From assembly GCA_031258505.1 (NCBI GenBank), contig JAIRMT010000146.1, positions 1-5,874 on the forward strand: DNA of 5,874 bases, in the 5' to 3' direction. Below are positions 5,667 to 5,874 of this stretch, one piece after another. The notes below the pieces were generated by a model. The model saw only the letters and a program-made list of their open reading frames with translations, did not search any database and was not told where the DNA came from. The stretch is from Treponema sp. GTDB taxonomy: Bacteria; Spirochaetota; Spirochaetia; Treponematales; Breznakiellaceae. A program made the position numbers and the translations under genes. How positions within the stretch are numbered: the first letter of the stretch is position 1; each line of letters opens with the position of its first letter.

Positions 5667-5874
5667 TTACTTTCAACGCCGTTGCGTCAGCCCTTTATCC
5701 TTACTATCGGCGTGAGGGTGTCTAATCTTGACCATGCCCAGCCGCGCTGAACCCAGTAATTCAAAGTTTAAGTTTGCCGCGCTTTAGTGCTAGACACCCA
5801 AACAGCGCCACACAGCGCTTTAGACATGAGGTTATAATACTTTTCTAACTGTAGGTTCTGCGTCGATACTATTA
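5667..5874. other. Non-coding region upstream of the - strand block
   Basis: No convincing open frame or tRNA is seen. On the - strand, TAGACA (complement of 5719-5724) and GATAAA (complement of 5694-5699), 19 bp apart, make a weak candidate promoter for the 143-aa gene. A TATAAT (5833-5838, +) has no good -35 box. AGCGC (5804-5808) pairs with GCGCT (5815-5819) around CACACA. GCGCTTTAG occurs twice (5779-5787 and 5815-5823), and GCCGCGCT twice (5741-5748 and 5776-5783). The start of the block must be transcribed from here or from beyond the window. Confidence 0.5.
5716..5799. repeat. Widely spaced 9-bp perfect inverted repeat
   Basis: GGGTGTCTA (5716-5724) and TAGACACCC (5791-5799) are exact reverse complements, 66 bases apart. 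They could close the base of an 84-nt RNA structure in the 5' leader of the - strand block, or be two sites for one DNA-binding protein. Inside, CAGC and GCTG form a small hairpin on the - strand, but I find no extensive pairing and no known riboswitch pattern. The TAGACA core occurs once more at 5821-5826. Confidence 0.45.

Noticed and set aside
5716..5799. tRNA gene closed by GGGTGTC/GACACCC
   Set aside because: No T-arm at the required place, no anticodon stem and no CCA; only the outer stem resembles a tRNA.
5833..5838. TATAAT as a + strand promoter near the right edge
   Set aside because: No hexamer close to TTGACA lies 16-18 bases upstream, and no start of a + strand gene is visible before the window ends.

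Overview
The window reads as a compact stretch of bacterial chromosome with housekeeping content. It holds one gene on the + strand (ptsI) and five tightly packed genes on the - strand that converge on it. Base composition is near 50% G+C. Two linked TPR-type proteins, one carrying a 'YSDGLSRIGDAY' motif, and a ptsI with no ptsH beside it remind me of treponemes (spirochaetes). That assignment is from memory of protein families and was not searched; I hold it with moderate to low confidence.

Layout. Positions 1-271 hold no convincing complete gene. They contain a stem-loop (114-141), a sigma70-type promoter (211-240) and a 28-bp imperfect palindrome (208-235) that covers the -35 box and spacer of that promoter. 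Next is ptsI (272-2026, +), encoding PTS enzyme I with all the catalytic residues I could check. ptsI and rlmN end tail to tail only 11 bp apart, with small hairpins but no T-tract terminator.

The - strand block, in transcription order, is: an unknown 143-aa helical protein (5666-5235); rsmD, a 16S rRNA G966 methyltransferase (5231-4704); an AT-rich 80-bp gap; a 126-aa TPR-like protein (4623-4243); a 383-aa protein made of about ten TPRs (4250-3099); and rlmN, a 23S rRNA A2503 methyltransferase (3102-2038). Spacing is 3 bp, then the 80-bp gap, then overlaps of 8 bp and 4 bp, so the last three genes at least should be one translationally coupled unit. The final 208 bp (5667-5874) is non-coding as far as I can see and has a widely spaced 9-bp inverted repeat.

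How the genes may relate. Two rRNA methyltransferases bracket two TPR proteins in one - strand block. A link to ribosome assembly or modification is a reasonable guess from position only. PtsI starts the PTS phosphorelay by passing phosphate from PEP to HPr; no other PTS component is present, so its partner must lie elsewhere.

I found no mobile element, CRISPR array, tRNA, rRNA or obvious defence system. The least explained items are the ptsI operator-like palindrome, the TPR gene pair with its two-TPR super-repeat, a possible ribosome-binding-site masking hairpin in the 80-bp gap, the unknown 143-aa gene and the inverted repeat upstream of it.
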